Of a stretch of DNA of 64,000 nt, positions 1 through 8,884 are shown piece by piece. A program made the position numbers and the translations under genes. The stretch comes from Methylohalobius crimeensis 10Ki (GTDB taxonomy: Bacteria; Pseudomonadota; Gammaproteobacteria; Methylococcales; Methylothermaceae), in assembly GCF_000421465.1 (NCBI RefSeq), contig NZ_ATXB01000001.1, positions 2,263,001 through 2,327,000 on the forward strand. The letters are read 5' to 3'. Numbering within the stretch: position 1 is the stretch's first letter; each line of letters starts with the position of its first letter. Below the pieces are notes generated by a model. That model searched no databases and was not told the origin of the DNA. It worked only from the letters and a program-made list of their open reading frames with translations.

Positions 1-435
1 GTACTCCATTCGACGCCCGAAAAAGTCGAGGGTATCCAGCGCGTCGAGCACGCTGTAGAGCGGCTCTATCGGCTCCTTTCGCCCGGCTTTCCGAGCCTGA
101 TAAGTTTTACGTCGCGCTTCCTCCTCGGCCAGGTGGGCGGAATCCATCAATATGATCTTGGCCAGGTCGCGGCTGGCCCCGGTAGTGATGATTTCCCCCC
201 GAAACCCTTGTTTGACCAATAGCGGCAAGCGCCCGCAGTGATCCAGATGCGCGTGGGTGAGCAGCACATAATCGATCTCCGCCGGATCGAAACCGAAGGG
301 CTTGGCGTTTTCCTCTTCGATTTCCCGTCCCCCCTGATACAAGCCGCAATCGATCAGGAGTTTTTGATCCGCCACCTCGAGCAAATAGCAAGAGCCGGTC
401 ACTCCGCCCGCGGCACCGTGAAATTCGATCTGCAT
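1..435 (-). CDS. MBL-fold beta-CASP RNA nuclease-like protein (3' part outside window)
   Basis: The reading frame opens with ATG at 435 and runs off the left edge, so only the first 145 residues are present. The N-terminus (MQIEFHGAAGGVTGSCYLLE) and the metal-binding motif HAHLDHCG near residues 61-68 are typical of metallo-beta-lactamase fold nucleases of the beta-CASP/Ysh1 type, which cut RNA using two zinc ions. A GGAG Shine-Dalgarno lies about 10 bases before the ATG. It follows the LOG-family gene on the same strand after a 28-base gap, so the two are probably co-transcribed. Family is clear from the N-terminus; the exact substrate cannot be told. Confidence 0.85.
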   Translation of the reverse strand, partial: MQIEFHGAAGGVTGSCYLLEVADQKLLIDCGLYQGGREIEEENAKPFGFDPAEIDYVLLTHAHLDHCGRLPLLVKQGFRGEIITTGASRDLAKIILMDSAHLAEEEARRKTYQARKAGRKEPIEPLYSVLDALDTLDFFGRRMEY

Positions 436-463
436 GGTTCTTCTCGCTCCTCGTATTTAACGA

Positions 464-1459
464 TCAATCATCCTCCGATGGCATCGGACAGAGGTCTCCA
501 TTAATCAAGGCTTCCCCCCGACTCTCGTACCACCAAACGATTTCATCCCAAATTTCCCGAGCGGTTTCCACATAGCGGAAGGATTGACGGTCCTCCTGAT
601 CGATCGTGCCTTCCTCCACCAGAAAATCGAAATCCACCGCGCGGCGCCAGTATTCCTCCCCCACCAACACCACCGGCACCGATCGAATCTTGCGGGTCTG
701 GATCAAAGTCAAGGTTTCGAACAGTTCATCCAGCGTACCGTATCCGCCGGGAAACACCACCAGCGCCTTGGCCCGCAGCAGGAAATGCAGCTTCCGAATG
801 GCGAAGTAGTGGAACTGGAAACACAGTTCCGGCGTGATATAGGGATTGGGAAATTGTTCATAAGGCAAGGTGATATTGAGCCCCACGCTTTTGGCTCCCC
901 GATCGAAGGCCCCTCGGCTGGCCGCCTCCATGATCCCGGGCCCTCCGCCGGTCATCACCACCAACCGGCAATCCAAGGGTCCCCGTCCGGAATCGCCCAC
1001 CAAGCGGCCGAATTCCCGGGCGATGTCGTAGTATTTGGCCTTGGCGGCGATCCGCTCGGCCACTTGCACGCGGCGTCGGAGCTCCTCGCTATGGGGCCGC
1101 TTTGCCAAAGCCTCCTTAAGCACCCGCAACTTGCGCCGGGCGGCGACCGGCTCCGGAATCCGGGTACTGCCGAAGACCACGATACTGTTTTGCACGCCCT
1201 CCCGCTGAAGCTCCAATTCCGGCTTGAGATAGTCCAGCTGCAGGCGGGTGGAGCGGGTTTCGTAACGATTGAGAAATTCCACATCGCGAACCGCCGGACG
1301 ATAGCTGGGACTGGCCAGGATCCGCTGAACCCGCCTGGGCGCCTCCGGATCCTCTTCGGGGGGCTTGGGGGTCTGCCAAGGCAAAGGCTCCACTCGCTGC
1401 AAAGCGGGCGCCTCGGCCGATGGTCGGGATTTGGATGACGAATCGTGCGTATCTGTCAT
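464..1459 (-). CDS. LOG family protein (lysine decarboxylase-like Rossmann fold)
   Basis: 331 residues. The nucleotide-binding motif GGGPGIMEAASRGA and the later motif VVFPGGYGTLDELFE are diagnostic for the LOG/TIGR00730 family. Characterised members are cytokinin-type nucleoside 5'-monophosphate phosphoribohydrolases; in older annotations they are called lysine decarboxylases. This copy belongs to the long form with about 100 extra N-terminal residues, charged and proline-rich at the start, whose role is unknown. The start ATG at 1459 overlaps the stop of the upstream antiporter gene by four bases and has a GAGGAG ribosome site, so the two are translationally coupled. Substrate is not predictable from sequence. 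Confidence 0.85.
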   Translation of the reverse strand: MTDTHDSSSKSRPSAEAPALQRVEPLPWQTPKPPEEDPEAPRRVQRILASPSYRPAVRDVEFLNRYETRSTRLQLDYLKPELELQREGVQNSIVVFGSTRIPEPVAARRKLRVLKEALAKRPHSEELRRRVQVAERIAAKAKYYDIAREFGRLVGDSGRGPLDCRLVVMTGGGPGIMEAASRGAFDRGAKSVGLNITLPYEQFPNPYITPELCFQFHYFAIRKLHFLLRAKALVVFPGGYGTLDELFETLTLIQTRKIRSVPVVLVGEEYWRRAVDFDFLVEEGTIDQEDRQSFRYVETAREIWDEIVWWYESRGEALINGDLCPMPSEDD

Positions 1460-2922
1460 GGGGAGCGCTCCTCTTCAACCATCACCGATTCGGAAAGCTG
1501 CCTTTGCAACATGTAAGGGGCGATCAGCATGGTGCCCACCATCATCATCACGAAGGCCGCATAGACATCATCCGTTAATAAACCGAAGCCTTTGGCCAAA
1601 GCCACAACGATCATGGCGATTTCACCCCGCGGCACCATGGCCCAGCCTAGCACCCACCCGCGAACGTCTGGAACGGCCATTCGCGCAGCGAGTAATTTCG
1701 CCCCCATCGCCACAATCGTCAAAAGCAAAGCCATACCCACAATCTTAAGGGAAAACAAAGACGCCAAATTGATTTGCATGCCCATCAGGACAAAGAAAAT
1801 GGGAGCGAACACTTTTTCCAGAGGGGTTATCAGATCCTGCATCGTAACCCGACCTTCGCATCTTTCTTCGAGGTTCAGGCTGTTTAGAATCAAGCCCGCT
1901 TCGAACACCCCTAAAATACCGGACAAGCCCAGTAGGTCGGCAAACCAAGCCATAATAAACGCCAACCCCAAAGGCAACAGCAGCTTGGCCTGATATTCTT
2001 CCATATCTTTCATCCAGGCCAGTTCCCAGGTGGGCGCTTTACGGCAGATGCAGTAGACACCGAAGAAAAACAGTCCAACACCCAGCAAATCCGCCAAGAT
2101 GCCAAGCCAACCACCGCTTTGAACCAAAGAAGAAGCAACGGAGATCAACCCGATAGCCAACACATCGTCAAGGAGCACGGCACCGACAAGGATCTTGGCT
2201 TCCTGGGTAAACCGCCTCCGAAAAAGCGGCATCAAAGCCAAACTGATGCTGGCGCTGGTGGAGACCAAACCACTGGCGAGAAGAAACCTGGCGGTCCAAC
2301 TGGATTCCGGTAGCAACCAGAAACTTGCAACCCAACCCAACGCCAACGAGCCGATTCCACCCCAGAGCGCTACTCGTAAGGATTCGGGGCCCACCTCCAC
2401 CAATTCATCCAGCCGCACGTCCAATGCCACCTTGAACAGCAGGAACAGGATGCCCAGATTGGAAAAGTGCCACAGCGCACTGCCCATCAACAGAAAACCC
2501 GGACCTTCGTCTCCCACCAAAATACTGATCAGCCGATCTCCGAGACCACCCGGTTCGAGTTCCTCGGGCGGAAAGATGTTCAAGGCCGCGGTCACCACCG
2601 AAGCACCCGACACCCAGACCTCTCGGAACAACATATTGGCATCGCCCAGATGCATGATCAGGAAGAACAGCGGTGACAGCTCGCTCCAATACAACAAGTT
2701 ACCGAATACCAAGCCGATCAAGAGTTCTCCCAGAATCTTGGGCAGATTCAGTCGCCGCGCCAACAGATGACCGGCTACCACGACCCCCAGGAGCACGCCC
2801 AACTCGACGAGGATATAAGCAAACGGATCGATTCCCAAGGGCTGCTGGCCGGCGCCGTAGGCACTTGGAATCCCCCCGATTACCGTTACCCAAAGCAACC
2901 ACCGTTTAATTGTAATTCGCAT
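1456..2922 (-). CDS. CPA2-type cation:proton antiporter
   Basis: 488 residues from ATG 2922, chosen because a strong GGGGGAGGA site precedes it; an upstream in-frame start at 2973 has no such site. The N-terminus looks like a signal or first membrane segment. It is followed by about twelve hydrophobic segments, including NLPKILGELLIGLVFGNL and the later SGILGVFEAGLILNSL, as in Kef/NapA-like antiporters. It lacks the C-terminal TrkA-N domain of KefB/C. The role would be exchange of K+ or Na+ for protons across the inner membrane; the ion is not predictable. It heads the operon with the LOG-family gene and the nuclease. Confidence 0.85.
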   Translation of the reverse strand: MRITIKRWLLWVTVIGGIPSAYGAGQQPLGIDPFAYILVELGVLLGVVVAGHLLARRLNLPKILGELLIGLVFGNLLYWSELSPLFFLIMHLGDANMLFREVWVSGASVVTAALNIFPPEELEPGGLGDRLISILVGDEGPGFLLMGSALWHFSNLGILFLLFKVALDVRLDELVEVGPESLRVALWGGIGSLALGWVASFWLLPESSWTARFLLASGLVSTSASISLALMPLFRRRFTQEAKILVGAVLLDDVLAIGLISVASSLVQSGGWLGILADLLGVGLFFFGVYCICRKAPTWELAWMKDMEEYQAKLLLPLGLAFIMAWFADLLGLSGILGVFEAGLILNSLNLEERCEGRVTMQDLITPLEKVFAPIFFVLMGMQINLASLFSLKIVGMALLLTIVAMGAKLLAARMAVPDVRGWVLGWAMVPRGEIAMIVVALAKGFGLLTDDVYAAFVMMMVGTMLIAPYMLQRQLSESVMVEEERSP

Positions 2923-3100
2923 GCTCAAAGTCCTCCCCCTATCTTCCCGGGTGAATCTAAGAATAGCAGCCATATTCGTGGAATTCTCCCGCCACTTCGT
3001 TCTCCCCTCGCGCTGTCGGGTGATATACTCACACGCCGTTCAATGGCGCAAGTACCCTTCACCGAATCAATCCCAAGCCTTACGGAGTACATAATTCCTC

Positions 3101-3937
3101 ATGTCAGGATGGACCACCGCTTTTAGCATCGCGCTTACCGCTTTTTTGGGAGCGATGGCCGCCGGCCTTGCTCCCCGTTATCTACCGGCGGGCAAACCCG
3201 GTTTGTGGAGCGCGACCACCGCCATCGCAGCCGGCTTATTGCTGGCATCGGCCATGGTAATCGTCATCCCGGAAGGCTTCGAGGTGCTGTTTCTCGTCCA
3301 CCCTCCCCAGACGATCCCCCATGCGGACAGTTTTCTCGGCCTGCCCAAGGTGCTGGCCTCGGGCTTGGCCATCCTGGCCGGTTTTCTGCTGATGCTCGGC
3401 CTGGAAAGCGGTGGAATGGGGCACGAATTTTCCCAGGCCAACAACTCGGAGGCGAACGGGCAAAATCCGATCAATATGCTGGCCCTGGGCCTCGGCCTTC
3501 ATGCCCTCACCGACGGTCTTGCCCTGGGAGCCAGTGTGGCGACCGGGCTCCTTGCCATCACTTTGCCCATCCTGGCGGCAATCATGGTGCATAAGATTCC
3601 GATTGCATTCGGCCTGGGCACTTTTCTTTGGCAAAACGGCAAGCGCGAAGAACACGACTCGTTGCGCCTCCTGATTTGGTTCAGTCTGGCTACGCCGGCA
3701 GGTTTGCTGATTACCTTTCTATTCCTGCGCCACCTCCCCCACGAATGGATCGGACTGATCTTGTTATTTTCCGGCGGCACTTTCTTCTATGTCGCGGCGG
3801 TGGACGTATTGGGAAGGGTGCGCAGACAACAGCAGGGCATGCGCCTCTTCCGACGGGTGGGACTGGGAGCGATTCTGGTGATCGCCGCTCTGATCCTGTT
3901 CCAATTGCTTGGTTTCGAAGCAGAATTCCATTCCTGA
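3101..3937 (+). CDS. ZIP family metal transporter
   Basis: 278 residues with about eight membrane segments. The motif LGLHALTDGLALGA (His about 134) in one transmembrane helix and MVHKIPIAFGLG (His about 164) in the next match the metal-coordinating helices 4 and 5 of ZIP transporters. The short loop before them holds one His-containing stretch (GGMGHEFSQ). Predicted to import Zn2+ or another divalent metal into the cytoplasm. It stands alone, divergent from the antiporter operon. The metal cannot be told from sequence. Confidence 0.88.
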   Translation: MSGWTTAFSIALTAFLGAMAAGLAPRYLPAGKPGLWSATTAIAAGLLLASAMVIVIPEGFEVLFLVHPPQTIPHADSFLGLPKVLASGLAILAGFLLMLGLESGGMGHEFSQANNSEANGQNPINMLALGLGLHALTDGLALGASVATGLLAITLPILAAIMVHKIPIAFGLGTFLWQNGKREEHDSLRLLIWFSLATPAGLLITFLFLRHLPHEWIGLILLFSGGTFFYVAAVDVLGRVRRQQQGMRLFRRVGLGAILVIAALILFQLLGFEAEFHS

Positions 3938-4049
3938 CGGCGTGATCTCGCATCGAGCGACTGAGCGCTTTTCTCGAATTGCCAACATTGGCTTTTCCCC
4001 TTTTCTGTTTTATCCTGGCCGCGAATCTTGATCGTTCCAGGAGGGCGCC

Positions 4050-5207
4050 ATGCCAATTCTTGACCGTCCGGGAGTCACAGCGAGCCACTTACTTTTCACT
4101 CTGGTCCTGTTTGCTTTACTGGCAGCCCCGTGGAAACCCCAAGCCGCGGAAGTCACTCTAGCCGACGACAAAGCCCTTTTGGGCCTGCCTCCGGTACCGA
4201 TTCCGGAAGACAACCCCTTGACCCTGGAGAAGGCACGGCTGGGCAAAAGATTGTTCGAGGACAAGCGTTTCAGTGGCGATGGCACCATCAATTGCGCCCA
4301 TTGCCATCAACCGGAATTGGCCTTTCAGGACGATTTGCCCATCGCTCAAGGCATCCGTCAGCAGAAAGGCACTCGCAACTCCCCCACGGTGATCAATGCG
4401 GCCTATTATGAAACTCAATTCTGGGACGGACGCAGGCCGAGCCTGGAAGCCCAAAGCAAGGATCCTTTCCTCAACCCGGTCGAGCACGGTTTGAAAAGTC
4501 ACGCCCCCATCGTCGAGAGCGTGCGCAAGGACCCCGATTACCGGAAAAGCTTTCAAGAAGTCTTTGGATCGCCCCCCGAACAAATCACCATCGACCATGT
4601 CGCCAAAGCCATCGCCAGCTTCGAACGCACGGTGGTGGCCGGCGACAGTCCCTTCGACCGCTATCAATTCGGCGGCGACCAAAACGCCCTGTCTGAAGCG
4701 GCGATCCGGGGGTTGGAGGTCTTCCGGGGCAAGGGCCGCTGCGTCAGTTGCCATGTGATCGAGGAAAACCAAGCCCTGTTCACCGACAATCAGTTCCACA
4801 ATTTGGGGATAGGCTTCAGCCGGATCCAATCCCGGCTGCCGCAGATCCTCGACGCTTTCCGCAAAGCCCGACAAGCCGGCGAGGACATCGACGAGACCGT
4901 ATTGACCAAGGCGGATATGTCGGAACTGGGCCGCTTCGTGGTCACCGAAAAACTGGAGGACATCGGCCGTTTCAAAACCTCCACCCTGCGCAACATCGCC
5001 CTCACCGCCCCTTACATGCACGACGGTAGCCTCAAGACCCTGGAAGAGGTAATCGTCGTTTACGACCAGGGCGGATTCGACAATCCGATGCTGGACGGCG
5101 GTATCCGGCCGCTGGGATTGACCCCCCAAGAAAAGTCGGATCTGATCGAGTTTCTCAAGTCTTTGACCAGCGATCGTTTTGCCCATCTGCAATCTGAAGG
5201 GAGGTAA
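4050..5207 (+). CDS. Periplasmic di-heme cytochrome c peroxidase (CcpA/MauG superfamily)
   Basis: 385 residues with a signal peptide (hydrophobic residues 12-26, cleavage near QAA-EV). Two heme c attachment motifs are seen, CAHCH at about 82-86 and CVSCH at about 231-235, together with the family landmark RNSPTVINAAYYETQFWDGR and the C-terminal LRNIALTAPYMHDGSLKTLEEV. The family reduces H2O2 using cytochrome electrons or, in MauG, oxidises protein side chains. It is followed 5 bases later by a Tat-exported phosphoesterase and then a small cytochrome c, suggesting one periplasmic redox operon. Peroxidase versus MauG-like role is undecided. Confidence 0.92.
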   Translation: MPILDRPGVTASHLLFTLVLFALLAAPWKPQAAEVTLADDKALLGLPPVPIPEDNPLTLEKARLGKRLFEDKRFSGDGTINCAHCHQPELAFQDDLPIAQGIRQQKGTRNSPTVINAAYYETQFWDGRRPSLEAQSKDPFLNPVEHGLKSHAPIVESVRKDPDYRKSFQEVFGSPPEQITIDHVAKAIASFERTVVAGDSPFDRYQFGGDQNALSEAAIRGLEVFRGKGRCVSCHVIEENQALFTDNQFHNLGIGFSRIQSRLPQILDAFRKARQAGEDIDETVLTKADMSELGRFVVTEKLEDIGRFKTSTLRNIALTAPYMHDGSLKTLEEVIVVYDQGGFDNPMLDGGIRPLGLTPQEKSDLIEFLKSLTSDRFAHLQSEGR

Positions 5208-5212
5208 GCGTC

Positions 5213-6295
5213 ATGAGCATCACCCGGAGAAAATTCCTCAAGCAAGCCGGCGTGGCCGGCGCCGCCGCCACCCTTCCCTTCAGCCTGGTGGAAATCAGCT
5301 GGGGCATGGGCCAAAAAGGCAAAGCCGAACACGAACCGTTCACCTTCGCCTATATTTCCGACTCCCATCTCACGCACATCAAGGGCACCCGATTCACCCG
5401 CAACTTCGATCAAGGGTTGCGCAAGGCGATCATGGAAGTCAATTTGATGTCGCCCAAGCCCGATTTCGTGGTCTACGGCGGCGATCTGGCCCAATTGGGC
5501 AAACCCGAAGAGCTGGACCACGGTCTCGAATTGATGTCGTCGCTGCGCCATCCGGTCCGTTGGGTCATCGGCGAGCACGATCTGTATCTGGATATGGGTA
5601 AATACTGGGAGGACAATATCAGCCCCCTTCATTACAGCTTCGACCACAAGGGCGTCCACTTCGCGGTCCTCAACAGCATTCTCACCTACGAGGAGTGGAT
5701 CAACCAATGGTCGACCCCCATGGAACGGATGCTCAACATGGCCCGCCTGGACAACCCCAAAGGCTCGCCGTTCATGGTGGGCGAAGCTCAAATCCAATGG
5801 CTCAAGGAGGACCTGGCCAAGCAGGACCCGAGCACGCCGATCGTGGTTCTGTCCCACTCCCCCTTGTATAAGATATTCAAACCGTGGAACTTCTGGACCG
5901 ACGACGCGGAAGAGGTCCAAGCCCTGCTGCAGCGCTTCGATCGGGTCACCGTGCTCCACGGCCACGTCCATCAGGTGCTTTACAACCAGATCGGCAACAT
6001 CACTTTCTATGCCATGATGGCCACCGCCTGGCCCTGGCCCTATCCGGTCAGCTACGTCCAGAAACCCAATCAGGTACCCAAACTGACCGTGTTCATGAAC
6101 CGGGCCGATCCTTTTCACGAGCGCGACGCCACCGGATGGGACATCCTCGACCTGGAAAGCGGCGCGATCACCAATCACTATCAGCTATGGCAGAACGAGT
6201 ACCGGACAGTCGCCTACGACTTCAAACTCGACCATCCGGTGGATCGCAAATATCAAGACGAAGACCAGCGAATCCCGCCACAACGCCACTATTGA
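5213..6295 (+). CDS. Tat-exported metallophosphoesterase
   Basis: 360 residues. The N-terminus MSITRRKFLKQAGVAGAAAT is a twin-arginine signal, so the protein is exported folded. The calcineurin-like phosphoesterase motifs follow in order: SDSH (Asp about 50), YGGDLAQ, GEHD in place of the usual GNHD, LSHSPLY and LHGHVHQ. These ligate a di-metal centre. It lies between a di-heme peroxidase gene and a cytochrome c gene with gaps of 5 and 14 bases, an unusual setting for a phosphoesterase. The substrate is unknown. Confidence 0.9.
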   Translation: MSITRRKFLKQAGVAGAAATLPFSLVEISWGMGQKGKAEHEPFTFAYISDSHLTHIKGTRFTRNFDQGLRKAIMEVNLMSPKPDFVVYGGDLAQLGKPEELDHGLELMSSLRHPVRWVIGEHDLYLDMGKYWEDNISPLHYSFDHKGVHFAVLNSILTYEEWINQWSTPMERMLNMARLDNPKGSPFMVGEAQIQWLKEDLAKQDPSTPIVVLSHSPLYKIFKPWNFWTDDAEEVQALLQRFDRVTVLHGHVHQVLYNQIGNITFYAMMATAWPWPYPVSYVQKPNQVPKLTVFMNRADPFHERDATGWDILDLESGAITNHYQLWQNEYRTVAYDFKLDHPVDRKYQDEDQRIPPQRHY

Positions 6296-6309
6296 TGAGG
6301 AGAGAGACC

Positions 6310-6708
6310 ATGGGATGCATGAAGGTTTTGACCCTGGGGCTGGCGCTGCTCGCAGCGGCCACTTCGGTTATCGGCGATGAATTCACCGAAGAGGATCTGA
6401 AGCGATGGCGGGCCGAGTTCATGGAAGTGAAAGAAAAAGGTGAAAAGCTGTTCCACTCGACCATGGGCAGCAACCACGTCTCTTGCGATCAATGCCACCC
6501 CAATGCCGCCAACACTCATCCCGAAACCTATCCCAAGTTCCAGCAGCAATTGGGCAAGGTGGCCACTTTGAGGGAAATGATCAACTGGTGCCTGAAAAAC
6601 CCCCTGGAAGGCGAACCCTTTCCCTTGGACAGCAAGGAAATGATCGCCCTGGAAGCCTACATCACTTGGGAACGACGCGACGTTCCGTTGGCGCCGGGCA
6701 AGCACTGA
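6310..6708 (+). CDS. Small monoheme periplasmic cytochrome c
   Basis: 132 residues from ATG 6310, preceded by GAGGAGAGAG. The signal peptide ends near VIGDEF. One heme motif CDQCH is present, and the C-terminal segment EMIALEAYITWERRD resembles the conserved tail of SoxA/TsdA-type and related cytochromes. The mature protein is only about 110 residues. It is the third gene of the peroxidase/phosphoesterase operon and may be the electron donor to the di-heme enzyme; that pairing is inferred from position only. Confidence 0.85.
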   Translation: MGCMKVLTLGLALLAAATSVIGDEFTEEDLKRWRAEFMEVKEKGEKLFHSTMGSNHVSCDQCHPNAANTHPETYPKFQQQLGKVATLREMINWCLKNPLEGEPFPLDSKEMIALEAYITWERRDVPLAPGKH

Positions 6709-6722
6709 ATCGCGTTACTCCC

Positions 6723-7394
6723 TCAAACTTGGGAAGGGGCTGCCTTGTCGAGCAATTCTTGCCGAATGCCCTCGGCGACTTTGCTGTCCAAGGCGACAAT
6801 CACCAATTCATCCCCTTCCTCGAGTTCGGAAGAGGCGTCCACAAACACCAAGCGGTCGCCGCGATACAGCCAGGCGGGATGAGCTTGCTTTTCCGGCAGC
6901 GGCAATTCCGTGAGGGAGCCCGCCCATTCCGGCGGGATGACCACGGAGAATAAATAGGCATCGCCCTTGAGCAAGGTGGCGAGCTGGAGGATATCGCGCC
7001 CCTCGACGGCGTCGGCCAAATAACGGCTGATGGTGCGGACCGGCACCAGCGTCTCGGTCAGCCCCAGGGCAATGGCGACGCGCTCGAATTCCGGGTCTTC
7101 CAAAGTGGTGAATATCCGGCCAATTTTCATGGTTTTTCCCACCAGGCTGGCCAAAATATTGTTTTGATCGATTCCGGTGGTGCAAATCAACACATCCACC
7201 GAATGGGGTTCGGTTTCTTCCAAAATATGGGGATGGGTGCCGTCGCCGTGAATGAAGCCGCAATCCATGTTTTCACTCAATTCCTGGATACGATCCTGAT
7301 TGCGCTCGATGATGATCACCTCGTGACGACGCTTGATCAAAAGCCGGGCGCAGGCCACGTTGGTGGCACTGGCGCCGATAAACACCACTCTCAT
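6723..7394 (-). CDS. trkA: TrkA-type K+ uptake regulatory protein
   Basis: 223 residues from ATG 7394, which has a GGAGGA ribosome site and overlaps the trkH stop by four bases (ATGA). The N-terminal RCK/TrkA-N Rossmann domain begins MRVVFIGASATNVACARLL and the C-terminal TrkA-C domain ends the protein. It is a single RCK module, half the size of E. coli TrkA (458 residues). It should bind NAD(H) or nucleotides in the cytoplasm and gate the TrkH channel encoded just upstream. The glycine loop is GASATN rather than the usual GxGxxG. Confidence 0.88.
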   Translation of the reverse strand: MRVVFIGASATNVACARLLIKRRHEVIIIERNQDRIQELSENMDCGFIHGDGTHPHILEETEPHSVDVLICTTGIDQNNILASLVGKTMKIGRIFTTLEDPEFERVAIALGLTETLVPVRTISRYLADAVEGRDILQLATLLKGDAYLFSVVIPPEWAGSLTELPLPEKQAHPAWLYRGDRLVFVDASSELEEGDELVIVALDSKVAEGIRQELLDKAAPSQV

Positions 7395-8827
7395 CGCGAA
7401 GTCCTCCAAGTGACGGGATTGAACAAGACCAAAACGGCAAAAATCTCCACTCGACCCAGCCACATATCCAAGCCCAGTACGCATCGCAACAAACCCGGCA
7501 GTTCCATATCGGTGATCCCGACGGACAATCCCACCGTGGCCACCGCCGAAACCACTTCGAACAAGGACCGCAAGGGATCATATCCCCACAGCAAAAAAGG
7601 CAGCCAGGAAACGAACACGGTCAGCACGTACAGGAGGATCAACAGCTGCACCCGGCTGCTCAAGGATTCGTCGATGATCTGGTTACCCAGCCGCAATTCG
7701 ATCCAGGCATGGGGCGGAAGCGCCAGACGGCGCAGCTGCAAGATCAGGGTGCGAAGAAAAATCAAAATTCGCAACCACTTGATGCCGCCTGCGGTGGAAC
7801 CCAGTCCACCGCCGCTCAACATGGTCGCCAACAAGAGTCCCAATACCGCCGGCGGCATCGTGCCCACTTCCAGGGTGGAAAAACCCGCCGTGGTCTGAGC
7901 GGAAATGGCCGTCAGCACCCCATGGAATAGGGCCGGCCCCCAACCGAACCCCTGCTGCCACACCAAAATGGCGGCGATCAGGCAGGCGGACAGGAAGGCG
8001 TTCACCAACAATGCACGAAGTTGCAGGTCGCGCCACCACGATCCGGGCAGACCGAGATACATCGCGAACGGCAACGCTCCCAGCAAACTGACACCCATAA
8101 CGCCAACCGCAAAAGGCGCGCCCAGTTCGGTCAAACCTCGGTCCAAGGACGAAAAGCCGCCGGTGGAAATCGCCGCCAGGGCGTGCACGAGAGCGGCAAA
8201 GGGGTCGCCGCCGAGCCCCCACAAGAGAAAAAAGGCAAGCCCGGTAATGGCCAGATAAACCCTGCCGATTCGCCAAGTGTAAATCCAGGCAGAGGTCAAA
8301 GGTTCGGCTTCGACTTCCAAACCCAACAGCCGCCTGGGCAAACGCCCCGGTTCCAGCCATAAGGGCAACAAGGCGACGATGCCGAGTCCGCCATACCATT
8401 GCATCCAAGCCCGGGCGAATAAAAACGCAGGCGGTTTGTCCGCCACGGCGGGCAAAGTGCTCAAGCCGGTGGTGGTCACCGCCGAAACCGCCTCGAAAAG
8501 CGCGGCCGAATAGCTGACCCCGGCCCCGCTCAAAGGATAGGCCATGAGCAAGGGAGACAGCAAAAAGGCCAGCGCGGTCACCACCAATCCCTCGTTGCCC
8601 CGCAGATCGGTCGGCGGGGAAAGACGCGCCAACGGCCAGCATAGAAGGCCCAGCGGGGCGAGGACAATTAGATAACGCAGGGTTATGCCGAGCAAACCGC
8701 TCATCAGCGCCACCGACATCGGCACCAGGGCCAGTGCAACCAGCACCAACCCTACCCTCCCCAGCAGGTAAGCCAACACCCGCGGACGGACCGAGTGATA
8801 CAAAACGCCAACGGACGGTTCAGTCAT
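7391..8827 (-). CDS. trkH: TrkH family K+ transporter subunit
   Basis: 478 residues with four repeated membrane-pore-membrane units. The four selectivity-filter stretches can be seen in order as TTTGLSTL, STGGFSSL, TTAGFSTL and ATVGLSVG. It should form the K+-conducting dimer in the inner membrane. The gene is coupled by overlap to the TrkA-type gene downstream and is divergent from the acetyltransferase/peptidase gene at 8885, with a 57-base spacer that must hold both promoters. Confidence 0.92.
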   Translation of the reverse strand: MTEPSVGVLYHSVRPRVLAYLLGRVGLVLVALALVPMSVALMSGLLGITLRYLIVLAPLGLLCWPLARLSPPTDLRGNEGLVVTALAFLLSPLLMAYPLSGAGVSYSAALFEAVSAVTTTGLSTLPAVADKPPAFLFARAWMQWYGGLGIVALLPLWLEPGRLPRRLLGLEVEAEPLTSAWIYTWRIGRVYLAITGLAFFLLWGLGGDPFAALVHALAAISTGGFSSLDRGLTELGAPFAVGVMGVSLLGALPFAMYLGLPGSWWRDLQLRALLVNAFLSACLIAAILVWQQGFGWGPALFHGVLTAISAQTTAGFSTLEVGTMPPAVLGLLLATMLSGGGLGSTAGGIKWLRILIFLRTLILQLRRLALPPHAWIELRLGNQIIDESLSSRVQLLILLYVLTVFVSWLPFLLWGYDPLRSLFEVVSAVATVGLSVGITDMELPGLLRCVLGLDMWLGRVEIFAVLVLFNPVTWRTSR

Positions 8828-8884
8828 AGACCTGCTACAATCGGCGATGAATAAAGGCCTATACTATCAGCGGAAAACAGCGGC

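Noticed and set aside
4158-5192. 344-codon frame opposite the di-heme peroxidase gene
   Set aside because: Antisense shadow of a gene with clear heme motifs and signal peptide.
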